Shown: positions 8,125-17,612 of the stretch, piece by piece
Layout: each line of letters begins with the position of its first letter
Position numbering within the stretch: position 1 is the stretch's first letter
Source: Streptomyces sp. NRRL WC-3605
GTDB lineage: Bacteria > Actinomycetota > Actinomycetes > Streptomycetales > Streptomycetaceae
Assembly (NCBI RefSeq): GCF_001509795.1
Contig: NZ_LLZN01000056.1
Location: 124,001 to 188,000, forward strand
Direction: 5' to 3'
Length of the DNA: 64,000 bases
Translations under genes and position numbers: made by a program
The notes under the pieces: generated by a model
What the model was told of the DNA's origin: nothing
Seen by the model: only the letters and a program-made list of their open reading frames with translations
Database searches by the model: none

Positions 8125-9660
8125 ATGACACCTACTTCCAGGAGCGGGGCGGGACGCAGGGGACTCGCGACCCTCGTATGCGGTGCGTTGGCCGCCGGCG
8201 GGCTCGCAGCCGCCGGTGTGACCGCGCTGGAACCGGGGGCGGCCTCCGCCTCCAGCCACCGCGAGGCCCCGCTGATCTCGGGGACACCGCAGTACGACAA
8301 CACGGACGTGTACGCGTTCGTCAGCCCGGACAAGCCGGACACGACGACGATCGTGGCGAACTGGATCCCGTTCGAGGAGCCGGCGGGCGGACCGAACTTC
8401 TTCCCGTTCGCGGAGGACGCCCAGTACGACATCCACATCGACAACGACGGGGACGCGCAGGGCGAGCTGCTCTACCGCTTCACCTTCGACACACACACCA
8501 AGAACAAGAAGACGTTCCTCTACAACACGGGACCCGTCGAGAGCCTCGACGACCCCGACCTCAACATCACGCAGACGTACGACATCGAGCTGCTGAAGCT
8601 GAAGGACCAGCACCTGGTCTCGAAGACGAAGATCGCCAACGACGTCCCCGTGGCGCCGTCGAACGTCGGCAAGGCGTCGATGCCGGACTACGCGAAGCTG
8701 CGCGAGGAGGCCGTGCACGAGCTGCACGGCGGCACCTCGACGTTCGCGGGCCAGGCCGACGACCCCTTCTTCCTGGACCTGCGGGTCTTCGACCTGCTGT
8801 ACGGCGGGAACCTGTCCGAGGTCGGCAACGACACCCTCAAGGGCTACAACGTCAACTCCATAGCCCTGCAGGTCCCGAACCACATGCTCGCCGAGTCGGC
8901 CGACCAGCCGATCGTCGGCATCTGGTCGACGACCCAGCGCAAGAACGCCAAGGGCTACTTCGAGCAGGTCTCGCGCCTGGGCAGCCCGCTGGTCAACGAG
9001 GTCGTCAACCCGCTCAAGGACAAGGACCGCTTCAACGCGTCCTCGCCCTGGGAGGACGCGAAGTTCCTGAAGAACGTCACCAACCCCGAACTGCCGAAGC
9101 TCATCGAGGCGATCTACAAGATCCCGGCGCCCGCCGAGCCGCGCAACGACCTGGTGGACGTCTTCCTCAAGGGTGTCGAGGGCCTCAACCAGCCGCCGCA
9201 CGTCACGCCTTCGGAGATGCTGCGCCTGAACACGTCGATCAAGCCGACCGACAAGCCCAAGCGGCTCGGCGTGCTCGACGGCGACAACGCGGGCTTCCCG
9301 AACGGCCGCCGGCTCACCGACGACGTGATCGACGCCTCCCTCCAGGTCGTCGAGGGCGAACTGCTCGGCTCCAAGAACGACCTGGGCGACGCGGTCGACA
9401 AGAACGACAAGGACTTCGAGAAGTCCTTCCCCTACGTGGCCCTTCCGACGGAGGGCTCGCGCGGACCGCTCGCCAAGGGCACGGACGGCGGGACCGACGT
9501 CCGCAGCCAGCTCGGTGACGCGCTCCAGCCGGCCGGGGCCTCCGACGGCATGGGGAACACGGCGCTGATCGCCGGATCGGCGGGCGCCGGCGCGCTGGGC
9601 ATCCTGCTGATCGGCGGCGCCCTGCTGTGGTGGCGCCGGATGCGGGACCGGGCCTACTAG
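8125..9660 (+). CDS. Secreted, membrane-anchored DUF4331 protein
   Basis: This is a 511-residue protein of family DUF4331. It has a signal peptide (about 1-38, ending in ASA before SSHREAPLISG), the family's SSHREAP start and YDNTDVYAFVSPDKPD motif, and a C-terminal transmembrane helix followed by a basic stop-transfer (GILLIGGALLWWRRMRDR). It should sit outside the membrane, tethered at its C-terminus. ATG 8125 follows TGAGGACGGACGG. It heads an operon with a TPR protein and a NicO-like permease behind a SigK-type promoter. The biochemical function of DUF4331 is unknown. Confidence 0.92.
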   Translation: MTPTSRSGAGRRGLATLVCGALAAGGLAAAGVTALEPGAASASSHREAPLISGTPQYDNTDVYAFVSPDKPDTTTIVANWIPFEEPAGGPNFFPFAEDAQYDIHIDNDGDAQGELLYRFTFDTHTKNKKTFLYNTGPVESLDDPDLNITQTYDIELLKLKDQHLVSKTKIANDVPVAPSNVGKASMPDYAKLREEAVHELHGGTSTFAGQADDPFFLDLRVFDLLYGGNLSEVGNDTLKGYNVNSIALQVPNHMLAESADQPIVGIWSTTQRKNAKGYFEQVSRLGSPLVNEVVNPLKDKDRFNASSPWEDAKFLKNVTNPELPKLIEAIYKIPAPAEPRNDLVDVFLKGVEGLNQPPHVTPSEMLRLNTSIKPTDKPKRLGVLDGDNAGFPNGRRLTDDVIDASLQVVEGELLGSKNDLGDAVDKNDKDFEKSFPYVALPTEGSRGPLAKGTDGGTDVRSQLGDALQPAGASDGMGNTALIAGSAGAGALGILLIGGALLWWRRMRDRAY

Positions 9661-9789
9661 CCGACCGCACGGCGGTCATCGACCGGCGCGGCCCGTGGAC
9701 GTACCCATCCCCCACGGCGCGGGCCGCGCCCCACCACCCGAGCAGCACCGTTTCGAGCACCACCGTTTCGAGACCACCGAGGAGAGGGC

Positions 9790-11277
9790 ATGGCCCCGCC
9801 CACGCACGACACCCCGCAGGACCCCGCGCCCGAGCGTGGCGCGGGTCCGGACACGGCGGCCCCGGCCGGGGGCGACGGGGCGGGGCCTCCGCAGGACGGG
9901 GCCGGGGCGAAGGACGCCGGCCGGGTCGCCGCGCTGCGCCGCTTCGCCGCGGCCCGCCGCCGCGCCCTGCACCTCACCGGCTGCGCGGCGCTGCTGGCCG
10001 TGGCGGTCACCGGGGGCTCGGTGGCGCTCGGCGCCGGGGGCGGCGGAACCTCCCCGCGCGTCGCCCCCGCCTCGGCGGCCGTCTCCCCCGGTCTGCTCGC
10101 CTCCGGCGACCTGGCCGCGGGCATCACCGCCCTCCAGTCCCATCTGCGCGCCCAGCCGCGGGACTTCGGCGGCTGGGCCACCCTGGGCCTCGCCTACGTC
10201 GAGCAGGCCCGGACCAACGGCGACCCCTCCCGCTACCCGCAGGCCGAGCGGGCGTTCAAGCGCTCCCTGGCGCTGGCGCCCGGCAACGACCAGGCCCTGG
10301 TCGGCCGCGCCGCCCTCGCGGCGGCCCGGCACGACTTCGCGGGCGCCCTGGCCCACGCCGACCGGGCCCTGAAGGAGAACCCGTACAGCGAACGCGCCCT
10401 GTGCGTACGGGTGGACGCCCTCGTCGAACTCGGCCGGTACCGCGACGCCGACGAGGCCGCGGACACCGCCGACGACCGCCGCCCGGGCATCCCGGTGTTC
10501 ACGCGCTACGCGTACGTCCACGAGCTGCGCGGCGACGTCCGTACGGCCCGGCGCGTGCTGGAGCAGGCGCTGTCCTCGGCGTCCGCCCCCGGCGACATCG
10601 CCTACGTCGCCACCCAGCTCGGCCAGCTCGCCTGGAACCAGGGCGACTACGGCACGGCCCTCACCCACTACGCCCGCGCGCTCGCCGCCGACGAGGACTA
10701 CGTCCCCGCGCTGGAGGGGCGGGCCCGCGCGCGGGCCGCGAGCGGGGACCGGGCCGGGGCGATCGCGGGTCTGAAGGACGTCGTCGCCCGCTACCCCCTG
10801 CCCGGGCCGCTCGTCGCGCTGGGCGAGCTGTACGAGGCGGCAGGCGACCGGGCCGCGGCCGCCGACCAGTACGCCCTGGTCGACGCCTGGACGTCCCTGG
10901 CCCGCGCCAACGGCGTGGACGCCGATCTCGACACCGCGCTCGCGGCAGCAGACCACGGCGACAAGGCGGCGGCGCTGCGGGCGGCCCGCGCCGAGTGGGA
11001 CCGCCGCCGCACCGTGCACACCGCGGACGCCCTCGCCTGGGCCCTGCACGTCGACGGCAAGGACGACGAGGCCCTGCCGTACGCCCGCCGGGCCACCGCC
11101 ACCGGCTACCGCAACGCCGTGTTCCTGTACCACCGCGGGATCATCGAGCGCGCCACCGGCCGCGCGGACGACGCCCGCACGCATCTGCGGGCCGCCCTGA
11201 AGCTGAACCCGGGCTTCGCACCGCTGGGCGCCCGCGACGCGCGGGCGGCGCTCCGAGACCTGGAGGCGGACCAGTGA
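9790..11277 (+). CDS. TPR-repeat membrane protein
   Basis: This 495-residue protein has a cytoplasmic basic/acidic N-terminus, one transmembrane helix at about 58-80 and an extracytoplasmic array of tetratricopeptide repeats (about 100-490, for example ALAPGNDQALVGRAALAAARHD). It probably scaffolds partners outside the membrane. ATG 9790 follows GAGGAGAGGGC. A 129-bp gap separates it from the DUF4331 gene, and its stop overlaps the permease start, so the three genes probably act together. No catalytic motif is visible. Confidence 0.9.
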   Translation: MAPPTHDTPQDPAPERGAGPDTAAPAGGDGAGPPQDGAGAKDAGRVAALRRFAAARRRALHLTGCAALLAVAVTGGSVALGAGGGGTSPRVAPASAAVSPGLLASGDLAAGITALQSHLRAQPRDFGGWATLGLAYVEQARTNGDPSRYPQAERAFKRSLALAPGNDQALVGRAALAAARHDFAGALAHADRALKENPYSERALCVRVDALVELGRYRDADEAADTADDRRPGIPVFTRYAYVHELRGDVRTARRVLEQALSSASAPGDIAYVATQLGQLAWNQGDYGTALTHYARALAADEDYVPALEGRARARAASGDRAGAIAGLKDVVARYPLPGPLVALGELYEAAGDRAAAADQYALVDAWTSLARANGVDADLDTALAAADHGDKAAALRAARAEWDRRRTVHTADALAWALHVDGKDDEALPYARRATATGYRNAVFLYHRGIIERATGRADDARTHLRAALKLNPGFAPLGARDARAALRDLEADQ

Positions 11278-12953
11278 CCCTGCGCCGGCCCACGGCCTCG
11301 GGCGCCGCCGTCCTCACGGCGGCCTGCGCGCTCGCCCTGGTGCCCTCGTCGCCCGCGAGCGCGCACCCCCTCGGCAACTTCACGGTCAACCGGTACGACG
11401 GCCTGGTCGTCGCGCCCGGCGAGCTGCGCGTCGACCACGTGGAGGACCTGGCCGAGATACCGGCGACCCAGGCCGGGCCCGCGATCGAGAGGGCGGGCCT
11501 GACGTCCTGGGCCCGTGGGCGCTGCGCGAGCGCGGCACGGGACAGCGAGGTGTCCGTGGAGGGCCGCGGGGTCCCGCTGACGGTGGCGAGCACTCACGCG
11601 CGTGTGCGGCCCGGCCAGGCGGGGCTCGACACGCTCCGGGTGGAGTGCGAGCTGACGGCCCCGCTCCCCGAGGACGCCCCGCTCGCCCTGGAGTTCACGG
11701 GTGCGGGCGGCGGGTCCGGGCCGGGCTGGCGGGAGATCACGGCACGCGGCGACCGGACGACACTGACCGCCTCGGACGTGCCGGAGGAGTCGGCCTCGAA
11801 GGGACTGACCGCGTATCCGCGCGCGTTGCTGTCGTCCCCCGCCGACACGCGGAAGGCGTCCCTGCGGGTGCGGCCCGGCGGTCCGGCCCTCGCCGCGTCC
11901 GGTGAGGACGCCCCGGGCGCCTCCTCCGTCCTGCCGCGCGGCGCCGACCGCTGGACGCGGGCCCTGGACGACCTGGTCTCGCGGCGCGAGCTGACCGTGG
12001 GTTTCGCGGCGCTCGCGCTGCTGCTCGCGCTGTTCCTCGGCGCGCTGCACGCGCTCGCCCCGGGGCACGGCAAGACGATGATGGCGGCGGTGGCGACCGC
12101 GCGCGGGGGCCGGGCCCGGCTCCGGGACGTCCTGCCCCTGGCCGCCTCGGTGACGGTCACCCACACCCTGGGCGTGGTGGCGCTGGGCCTGCTGGTCACC
12201 GCCGGTTCGGCGGCGGCGCCCTCGGTGGTCACCTGGCTGGGGGTCGCGAGTGGCGCCCTGGTGACGGCGGCGGGCGTGACCCTGGCGCGCCGGGTCTGGC
12301 GGACGCGCGGTCCCGGCCACGCGCACCCGCACGACCAGGACAGCCACCCGCACCCGCATCCCCACCCCGGGGAGCCCGCGGCCGACCACGCCCCCGCGCG
12401 GCGGCCGGTGCTGGTCGGCGCTCCCGCCGGCACAGCCCCGGAACCGTCCGCCGCGCCGGTCGCCCCCCACCCCCACGACCACGCCCACCCGCACCCCCAC
12501 GACCACGTGCACGAGCACGAGCACGAGCACGGCGAACACGTTTACAAGCACGGCGACCACGGTCACACCCACACCCACGGCGGTGTCCCCCACACGCACC
12601 CCACCGCCCCCACTCTCCGCGGCACGATCCTGCTCGGTTTCGCCGGCGGGCTCGTCCCCAGCCCGTCCGCCGTCGTCGTGCTGGTCGGCGCCGCCGCCCT
12701 CGGCAAGGCCTGGTTCGGGCTGCTGCTCGTCGTGGCCTACGGCGCCGGGCTGGCGCTCACGCTCACCGCGGCCGGGTTCGCCGTCGTGCGGCTGGGTACA
12801 GGGGCGATGCGGGTGCTGGACCGGCGTCCCCGCGCGCTGACCCATCCCGTGACGGTCCTCGTCCGCCGCACGGCGCCCCTGGCGTCCGCGGTGCTCGTCG
12901 TCCTGATCGGGGCGGGACTCGTGGTCCAGGGGGCGGCATCCGCACTCGGCTGA
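11274..12953 (+). CDS. NicO/RcnA-like metal permease with His-rich loop
   Basis: This 559-residue protein has a signal segment (about 1-30, ending SASAHPLGNFTVN) and an extracytoplasmic region to about 235. It also has a membrane core with LHALAPGHGKTMMAA (the HX4-GHGK family motif) and LLGFAGGLVPSPSAVVVL. These are hallmarks of nickel/cobalt exporters and HupE-like proteins. Between the two halves of the core lies a loop (about 345-445) extremely rich in His, with HPHP, HDHAHPHPHDH and EHEHEHGEH runs, typical of Ni, Co or Zn binding. The GTG overlaps the preceding stop (GTGA). The direction of transport and the metal are inferred, not shown. Confidence 0.88.
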   Translation: MTLRRPTASGAAVLTAACALALVPSSPASAHPLGNFTVNRYDGLVVAPGELRVDHVEDLAEIPATQAGPAIERAGLTSWARGRCASAARDSEVSVEGRGVPLTVASTHARVRPGQAGLDTLRVECELTAPLPEDAPLALEFTGAGGGSGPGWREITARGDRTTLTASDVPEESASKGLTAYPRALLSSPADTRKASLRVRPGGPALAASGEDAPGASSVLPRGADRWTRALDDLVSRRELTVGFAALALLLALFLGALHALAPGHGKTMMAAVATARGGRARLRDVLPLAASVTVTHTLGVVALGLLVTAGSAAAPSVVTWLGVASGALVTAAGVTLARRVWRTRGPGHAHPHDQDSHPHPHPHPGEPAADHAPARRPVLVGAPAGTAPEPSAAPVAPHPHDHAHPHPHDHVHEHEHEHGEHVYKHGDHGHTHTHGGVPHTHPTAPTLRGTILLGFAGGLVPSPSAVVVLVGAAALGKAWFGLLLVVAYGAGLALTLTAAGFAVVRLGTGAMRVLDRRPRALTHPVTVLVRRTAPLASAVLVVLIGAGLVVQGAASALG

Positions 12954-12998
12954 GCTACTTTTGTGGAGAATGCGCACGGATGCGAAGGGGGGACGCCC

Positions 12999-14615
12999 GT
13001 GTCCGAAGACCATGGCGCTGACCGGGTGATCGCTGGCCGCTACCGCCTGCTCTCCCCGCTCGGCGAGGGCGGCATGGGGACCGTGTGGCGGGCCCGCGAC
13101 GAGCTGCTGCACCGCGAGGTGGCCGTCAAGGAGGTCCGCGCGCCCGCCGGGCTGGCCGCCTCGGACGTCGAGCGGATGTACGCCCGGCTGGAGCGCGAGG
13201 CGTGGGCGGCGGCGCGGGTCGCCGACCGCAACGTCGTCACGGTGTACGACGTGGCCACCCAGGACGGGCGGCCGTGGATCGTGATGGAGCTGGTCCGGGG
13301 CATCTCGCTGGCGGAACTGCTCGACGCCGACGGACCGTTGAGCCCACGGCGGGCCGCGCACATCGGTGCCGAGGTGCTGTCCGCGCTGCGGGCCGCGCAC
13401 GGGGCGGGCGTGCTGCACCGGGACGTGAAACCGGCCAACGTGCTGCTGTCGAACGACGATCGCGTCGTGCTGACCGACTTCGGCATCGCCATGGTCGAGG
13501 GCAGCTCGGCGCTGACCATGACCGGCGAGGTCATCGGCTCCCCGGAGTTCCTCGCGCCGGAGCGGGCGCTGGGCCGCACGCCCGGCCCGGAGTCCGACCT
13601 GTGGTCGCTCGGCGTACTGCTGTACGCGGCCGTGGAGGGCAACTCGCCGTTCCGCCACGACACCCCGCTCAGCACCCTGCGCGCCATCGTGGACGAGGAG
13701 CTGCCGCCGCCGCGCCGCGCGGGACCGCTGGCACCCGTCATCGAGGGGCTGTTGCGCAAGGACCCGGCCGAGCGGCTGCCGGCGGCGCGGGCGCAGGAGG
13801 ATCTGCGGGTCGTCGCGGCCGGGGGCACCCTCCCCGGCGGCGGTGCGGGCGCGGCGCCGTACGCCCCGACGATCGCCGCGTTCCCGGCCCCGTCCGGGAC
13901 CGCCCCGACGGCCCCGGTGCCGCCGCCCGGCCAGACCCGGCCCACCGGTGCCCAGCCGGCCGACACGGCTCCCGTGCGCTCGGGGCGCGACCGCCGCGCC
14001 GCGCCGGTGCTGATCGCGGGTGTCGTCGTGCTCGCCCTCGCGGTGGGGGGACTGACGTACGCCCTGCTCAACAGGGGCGGCGACGGCGGGAAGGCCACCG
14101 GCGGGGAGACCGCCACGGCGACGGGCGAGCGGACGGCGGCGACCGGCACGAAGGAGGAGCCGTCCACCAAGGAGCCGACCGCCACGCCGAGTCCGAGCCG
14201 GAGCGCGTCGCCGTCGGCCGCGCCGCAGTCCGTGCGGGTGTCGCTGACCGGCTCCCACACGGACTACTCCGGCGCCTGTCCGCCGCCCCGCGACCAGGCA
14301 CCCGTGTTCACGGCGACGTTCACCGTGGGCAGACTTCCCGCGCGGGTCACCTACCGCTGGGTGTCCGAGGACGGCGACGTCATGGACCAGGAGTGGAAGA
14401 CCCTGTCCTTCCCGGCGGGCGGCGACCGGACCAAGCAGGACAGGGTGTTCCTGACGACGTACGACGAGAGCGGCACGTTCGCGAGCGAGATCGCCGTCGA
14501 GGTGCGCGACCCGGTGCGGACGCGGTCCGCCTCGGTGCCGTTCTCGGTGACCTGTGCGAGCGAGACCCCGTCGGGCGGGGCCTCGCCTTCGTCCGACGGC
14601 TCACCGGACGCGTAG
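12999..14615 (+). CDS. Transmembrane Ser/Thr protein kinase
   Basis: This 538-residue Hanks-type kinase has its kinase domain at about 12-270, with GEGGMGTVW (P-loop), AVKEV (ATP lysine), LHRDVKPANVLL (catalytic loop), TDFGIA (metal site) and SPEFLAPE (activation segment). A Pro-rich juxtamembrane stretch follows, then a transmembrane helix at about 335-355. A Thr/Ser-rich linker and an extracellular domain of about 110 residues, without recognisable PASTA repeats, come last. GTG 12999 is preferred because GGGGGGA precedes it; GTG 12963 lacks a site. Its ligand and targets are unknown. The stop lies 14 bp from the end of the convergent lipase gene. Confidence 0.94.
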   Translation: MSEDHGADRVIAGRYRLLSPLGEGGMGTVWRARDELLHREVAVKEVRAPAGLAASDVERMYARLEREAWAAARVADRNVVTVYDVATQDGRPWIVMELVRGISLAELLDADGPLSPRRAAHIGAEVLSALRAAHGAGVLHRDVKPANVLLSNDDRVVLTDFGIAMVEGSSALTMTGEVIGSPEFLAPERALGRTPGPESDLWSLGVLLYAAVEGNSPFRHDTPLSTLRAIVDEELPPPRRAGPLAPVIEGLLRKDPAERLPAARAQEDLRVVAAGGTLPGGGAGAAPYAPTIAAFPAPSGTAPTAPVPPPGQTRPTGAQPADTAPVRSGRDRRAAPVLIAGVVVLALAVGGLTYALLNRGGDGGKATGGETATATGERTAATGTKEEPSTKEPTATPSPSRSASPSAAPQSVRVSLTGSHTDYSGACPPPRDQAPVFTATFTVGRLPARVTYRWVSEDGDVMDQEWKTLSFPAGGDRTKQDRVFLTTYDESGTFASEIAVEVRDPVRTRSASVPFSVTCASETPSGGASPSSDGSPDA

Positions 14616-14629
14616 TCGCTCCCGGTCGC

Positions 14630-15439
14630 TCAGCCGGCGGAGTTGAGCGCCGCCAGATATCCACCCGACTGGCCCGCGGCCGTCGGGTGGTACGACTCCG
14701 AGATGCTGAGCCAGTTCACGGAGTGCATCCACGGACTGCCCGAGCACAGTTCGTGTCCGGTGAACGTGGTCCGTACGTCGCCGAAGGCGAAGCCGTGGTC
14801 ACGGGCCCGCTTCTCGATGGCGGCGTCGATGTGGTCCGCGGCGTCGTTGAGCGCCCGGCGCTTGGTCTCGGACAGGCCGACGCAGCCCGAGGCGCCCAGC
14901 TTGTAGAAGCGGGGGTAGCCGAGCACGACGACCCGGGCGGCGGGTGCCCGGGAGCGGATGGCGTTGTACACGGCGTCCAGCCGGCCCGGCAGGGTCGAGT
15001 CGACGAACGACTTGGCGGTGTTGATGCGTGAGACGCAGGCACTGTCGCCCTGGAGCACACAGGTCGTCATGATGTCGGCGAATCCGGCGTCGTTGCCGCC
15101 GATGGACACGGACACCAGTGCGGTGGAGGAGCTGAGCGGGCCGAGCTGACTGGCGGTGACGTCTGCCGTCTTGGCACCCGAGCAGGCCGTGAAGTCGAAG
15201 GACGAGGGTGAGTTGGCGGCGGCCCACAGGGCCGGGTACGCCTTCGAGCTGCGCTTGCAGTCGCCACTGTTGCTGATGTAGCTGCCGGCGCCGAGGCCCG
15301 AGGAGTAGGAGTCGCCGAGTGCCACGTAGCCGCCCGCGGCGGCGGTGTCGGCGGCCTGCGCCGTGGCAGCCCCGGTGAGGGCGGTACCGACGGCGAGGAG
15401 GAGCGAGGCGACGTGTACGGAAAGTCGGGAACGTCTCAT
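14630..15439 (-). CDS. Secreted SGNH-hydrolase lipase
   Basis: This 269-residue exported lipase/esterase has a signal peptide at about 1-30 (cleavage near AQA). It carries the SGNH blocks: GDSYSSGLGAG with the nucleophile Ser, a Gly in block II, GGNDAG with the Asn, and SYHPTAAGQ with the catalytic His. The Asp usually three residues before His is replaced (SESYH), so it may use a Ser-His dyad as in Streptomyces scabies esterase. Six Cys residues in the mature part suggest three disulfides. I recall the S. coelicolor counterpart as the characterised lipase SCO1725. ATG 15439 follows GGGAGGTTCC. Confidence 0.94.
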   Translation of the reverse strand: MRRSRLSVHVASLLLAVGTALTGAATAQAADTAAAGGYVALGDSYSSGLGAGSYISNSGDCKRSSKAYPALWAAANSPSSFDFTACSGAKTADVTASQLGPLSSSTALVSVSIGGNDAGFADIMTTCVLQGDSACVSRINTAKSFVDSTLPGRLDAVYNAIRSRAPAARVVVLGYPRFYKLGASGCVGLSETKRRALNDAADHIDAAIEKRARDHGFAFGDVRTTFTGHELCSGSPWMHSVNWLSISESYHPTAAGQSGGYLAALNSAG

Positions 15440-15716
15440 GGAACCTCCCTATAGCAGGATCTCTGCCGTAACCGTCGTACCAACTACGCGTGTTGAGCGG
15501 AAGTGTTCATGTCAAAACTTTTTCGGCAGCCACCCGTTCGCGTGAACTGGACCGACGGCTCGCCAACCGGCCCGCCGGGCAGGGACGTCAGCACTCCCGC
15601 GCGGGCCGAGCGCGAGGACGAACCGTTGTCAAGGGCCCATCGGCATCTTGACGGCAGATATGCGCCTGAGCCACATTGAAGCCCGGCATCCGGCGCTTCG
15701 GGGGGCAAAGTCGCCA

Positions 15717-16142
15717 ATGCAGACCATCCATGGCACAACAGCCGTGTCCGACGACGCCGAGCGTGCGCGACCGGGTCCGGGGAGGGACCTGACGCCACTG
15801 CTCGCGGGCGCCGCGACGGCTGTGGGGGGAATCGGCGCGGTGCTCGCGCTCGTCGGCTCCGACTCGCCGCTGCGCGGCCCGTTCACCCTGTTCTTCCTGC
15901 TCGCGGCACCGGCCGCGGCGATCGCCGCCGCGCTGCGCGGGCTCGACCCCTTCGGCCGCGTCGTGGCCTCGGCCGCGGGCGCGGTGGTGCTCGACATGCT
16001 GGTGGCCCAGGCCATGCTGGCCCTCCACCAGTGGTCGGTACGCGGCGGGATCGTGGCGGTGACCACGATCAGCGCGCTCATCCTCCTGCTGGCCACGGGA
16101 CGGCGGCTGCGCGGTCGCACGACCCGAGAGCGGACGGTCTGA
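15717..16142 (+). CDS. Small integral membrane protein
   Basis: This 141-residue protein has a short polar N-terminus, then about four hydrophobic segments (near 27-47, 55-75, 82-102 and 113-130) and a basic tail (GRRLRGRTTRER). ATG 15717 follows GGGGGGCAAAG. It ends 1 nt before the CelD-like gene, so the two are an operon. It resembles small membrane proteins of unknown function found beside polysaccharide genes; no family assigned. Confidence 0.75.
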   Translation: MQTIHGTTAVSDDAERARPGPGRDLTPLLAGAATAVGGIGAVLALVGSDSPLRGPFTLFFLLAAPAAAIAAALRGLDPFGRVVASAAGAVVLDMLVAQAMLALHQWSVRGGIVAVTTISALILLLATGRRLRGRTTRERTV

Positions 16143-16143
16143 C

Positions 16144-17241
16144 GTGGACATCAGCGTGTACCGCCCCGGCGAGCTGAGCGCCGCCGACCGGGCGGCCTGG
16201 ACCTCCATCCAGTCCAAGGCCCATCTCCAGGGCGCGCCCGAGCTGGGCAACCCCTTCCTCGCACCGGAGTTCGCGCTCGCCGTGGGCCGCTGCCGGCGCG
16301 GGGTGCGGATCGCGGTCGTCCGGGAGGGCGGGGAACCGGCCGCGTTCCTCCCGTTCCAGCGGACGGCCACCGGCGTGGGCCGGGCCATCGGCCTCGGTGT
16401 CTCGGACGCCCAGGGCCTCGTGCACCGGCCGGGGTTCACCGTCGGCGCCCAGGAACTGCTGAAGGCGTGCGGGCTGGCCGTATGGGAGTTCGACCACCTG
16501 GTGGACGGCCAGACGGCGTTCGCGCCGGACGCCACCGGCAGCTATCCGTCACCGGTGATGGACGTCGACCAGGGGTACGACGCCTATCTGGCCCATCTGC
16601 GCGAGCACGCGCCGAAGTTCACCCGCACCACCCTGGCCAAGGAGCGCAAGCTGGCCCGCGACCACGAGGGCGTGCGGTACGTGCACGACGAGCGTGATCC
16701 GGCCGCGCTGCGCACCCTGATGTCCTGGAAGTCGGCCCAGTACCGCAGGACCGGCCGCAGCGACCGCTTCGCGCAGGAGTGGATCACCCGGCTCGTGGAG
16801 CACCTCTTCCACACCCGCTCGGACTCGTTCGCGGGCGTCCTGTCCGTGCTGTACGCGGACGGCAAGCCGGTCGCCGCACACTTCGGGCTGCGCGGCGAAC
16901 GCATCCTGGCCTGCTGGTTCCCGGCCTACGACCCGGCGTTCTCGAAGTACTCGCCCGGTCTGGTGCTGCATCTGCGCATGGCCGAGGCGGCGGCCGCCGA
17001 CGGCATCGCGCACCTGGATCTCGGCCGGGGCCAGAAGGAGTACAAGGACTCCCTGAAGACACGCGAGCTGACGGTGTCGGAGGGGTGGGTGACCCGGCGT
17101 CACCCGGTCGCGTTCGGACACCGGGCACGGCGTGCCCCGGTCCGGGCGCTGCGCAACACCGTCCAGTCACGGCCGGAGCTCTTCGGACCGGCGGACCGTC
17201 TCCTGAAACGCATGGGGAAGATCCGCTCGGGACGTACGTAA
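16144..17241 (+). CDS. CelD/BcsL-like GNAT acyltransferase
   Basis: This 365-residue cytosolic protein has a duplicated GNAT fold (Acetyltransf_6, about 150-310) as in CelD-type cellulose-biosynthesis and FemAB-related proteins. Supporting motifs are LMSWKSAQYRRTGRSDRF, FGLRGERILACWFPAYDP and LDLGRGQKEYK. These enzymes acylate sugars or lipid-linked intermediates in exopolysaccharide pathways. The GTG follows the upstream stop by one base. Together with the glycosyltransferases 370 bp downstream it suggests the polymer is acylated; the substrate is not known. Confidence 0.88.
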   Translation: MDISVYRPGELSAADRAAWTSIQSKAHLQGAPELGNPFLAPEFALAVGRCRRGVRIAVVREGGEPAAFLPFQRTATGVGRAIGLGVSDAQGLVHRPGFTVGAQELLKACGLAVWEFDHLVDGQTAFAPDATGSYPSPVMDVDQGYDAYLAHLREHAPKFTRTTLAKERKLARDHEGVRYVHDERDPAALRTLMSWKSAQYRRTGRSDRFAQEWITRLVEHLFHTRSDSFAGVLSVLYADGKPVAAHFGLRGERILACWFPAYDPAFSKYSPGLVLHLRMAEAAAADGIAHLDLGRGQKEYKDSLKTRELTVSEGWVTRRHPVAFGHRARRAPVRALRNTVQSRPELFGPADRLLKRMGKIRSGRT

Positions 17242-17612
17242 CGGCCGAAACCTATAAAAATGTGAGAGCTGGTTCCAGCTCTTGCCATACAGGCGCAATC
17301 ATCAATACCGTCGTACATCTCACTCGCATCGGACGGTCGGCCCGCGGCTCCAGGGGAGGGACCGAGGACCGCAGGACGGCACCGGAGCGGGACGCGGTAG
17401 GGGGGTGCTCGGTGAAGGTGTCCACATCTTCGGCCGAGTCGTGCCGCGCGACCGGTCGCCGCTCATCCGGGTGGCCGGCCAGACATGCCAGCTCACCGCA
17501 CGCACGGGGAGAGCCAGTCGCCGTGCGTGGGTGACACAACCCCCCTTTCGAACCGGACACTTCACCGGGCCGCCCAGGGGCGGGCGGTCCACCGGACGAG
17601 AGGGACCGACTC
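17242..17612. other. Intergenic region before the polysaccharide operon
   Basis: This 371-bp gap contains no credible gene. Its left part is unusually AT-rich for this genome (CCTATAAAAATG near 17251-17262) and contains the palindrome at 17265-17282. The right part is GC-rich and would be a leader of more than 200 nt if transcription starts near the palindrome. Confidence 0.5.
17265..17282. promoter_or_regulatory. Perfect 18-bp palindrome upstream of the polysaccharide operon
   Basis: AGAGCTGG-TT-CCAGCTCT follows an AT-rich stretch. As RNA it could form only a short hairpin with no U tract, so a dimeric regulator site is at least as likely as a terminator of the preceding gene. Confidence 0.4.

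Noticed and set aside
9627..11273. Long open frame upstream of and continuous with the NicO-like permease gene (1108 codons in total)
   Set aside because: The first 549 codons are an Arg/Pro/Gly-rich shadow of the TPR gene in another frame. The true start is GTG 11274, overlapping the TPR stop and followed by a signal peptide.
11106..14258. 1050-codon minus-strand open frame opposite the permease and kinase genes
   Set aside because: It is the reverse shadow of well-supported genes and its composition is repetitive.
15440..15716. TTGACA-like box on the minus strand before the SGNH lipase
   Set aside because: The only TA-rich hexamer downstream (TAGTTG) is about 23 nt away, too far for a standard promoter spacing.
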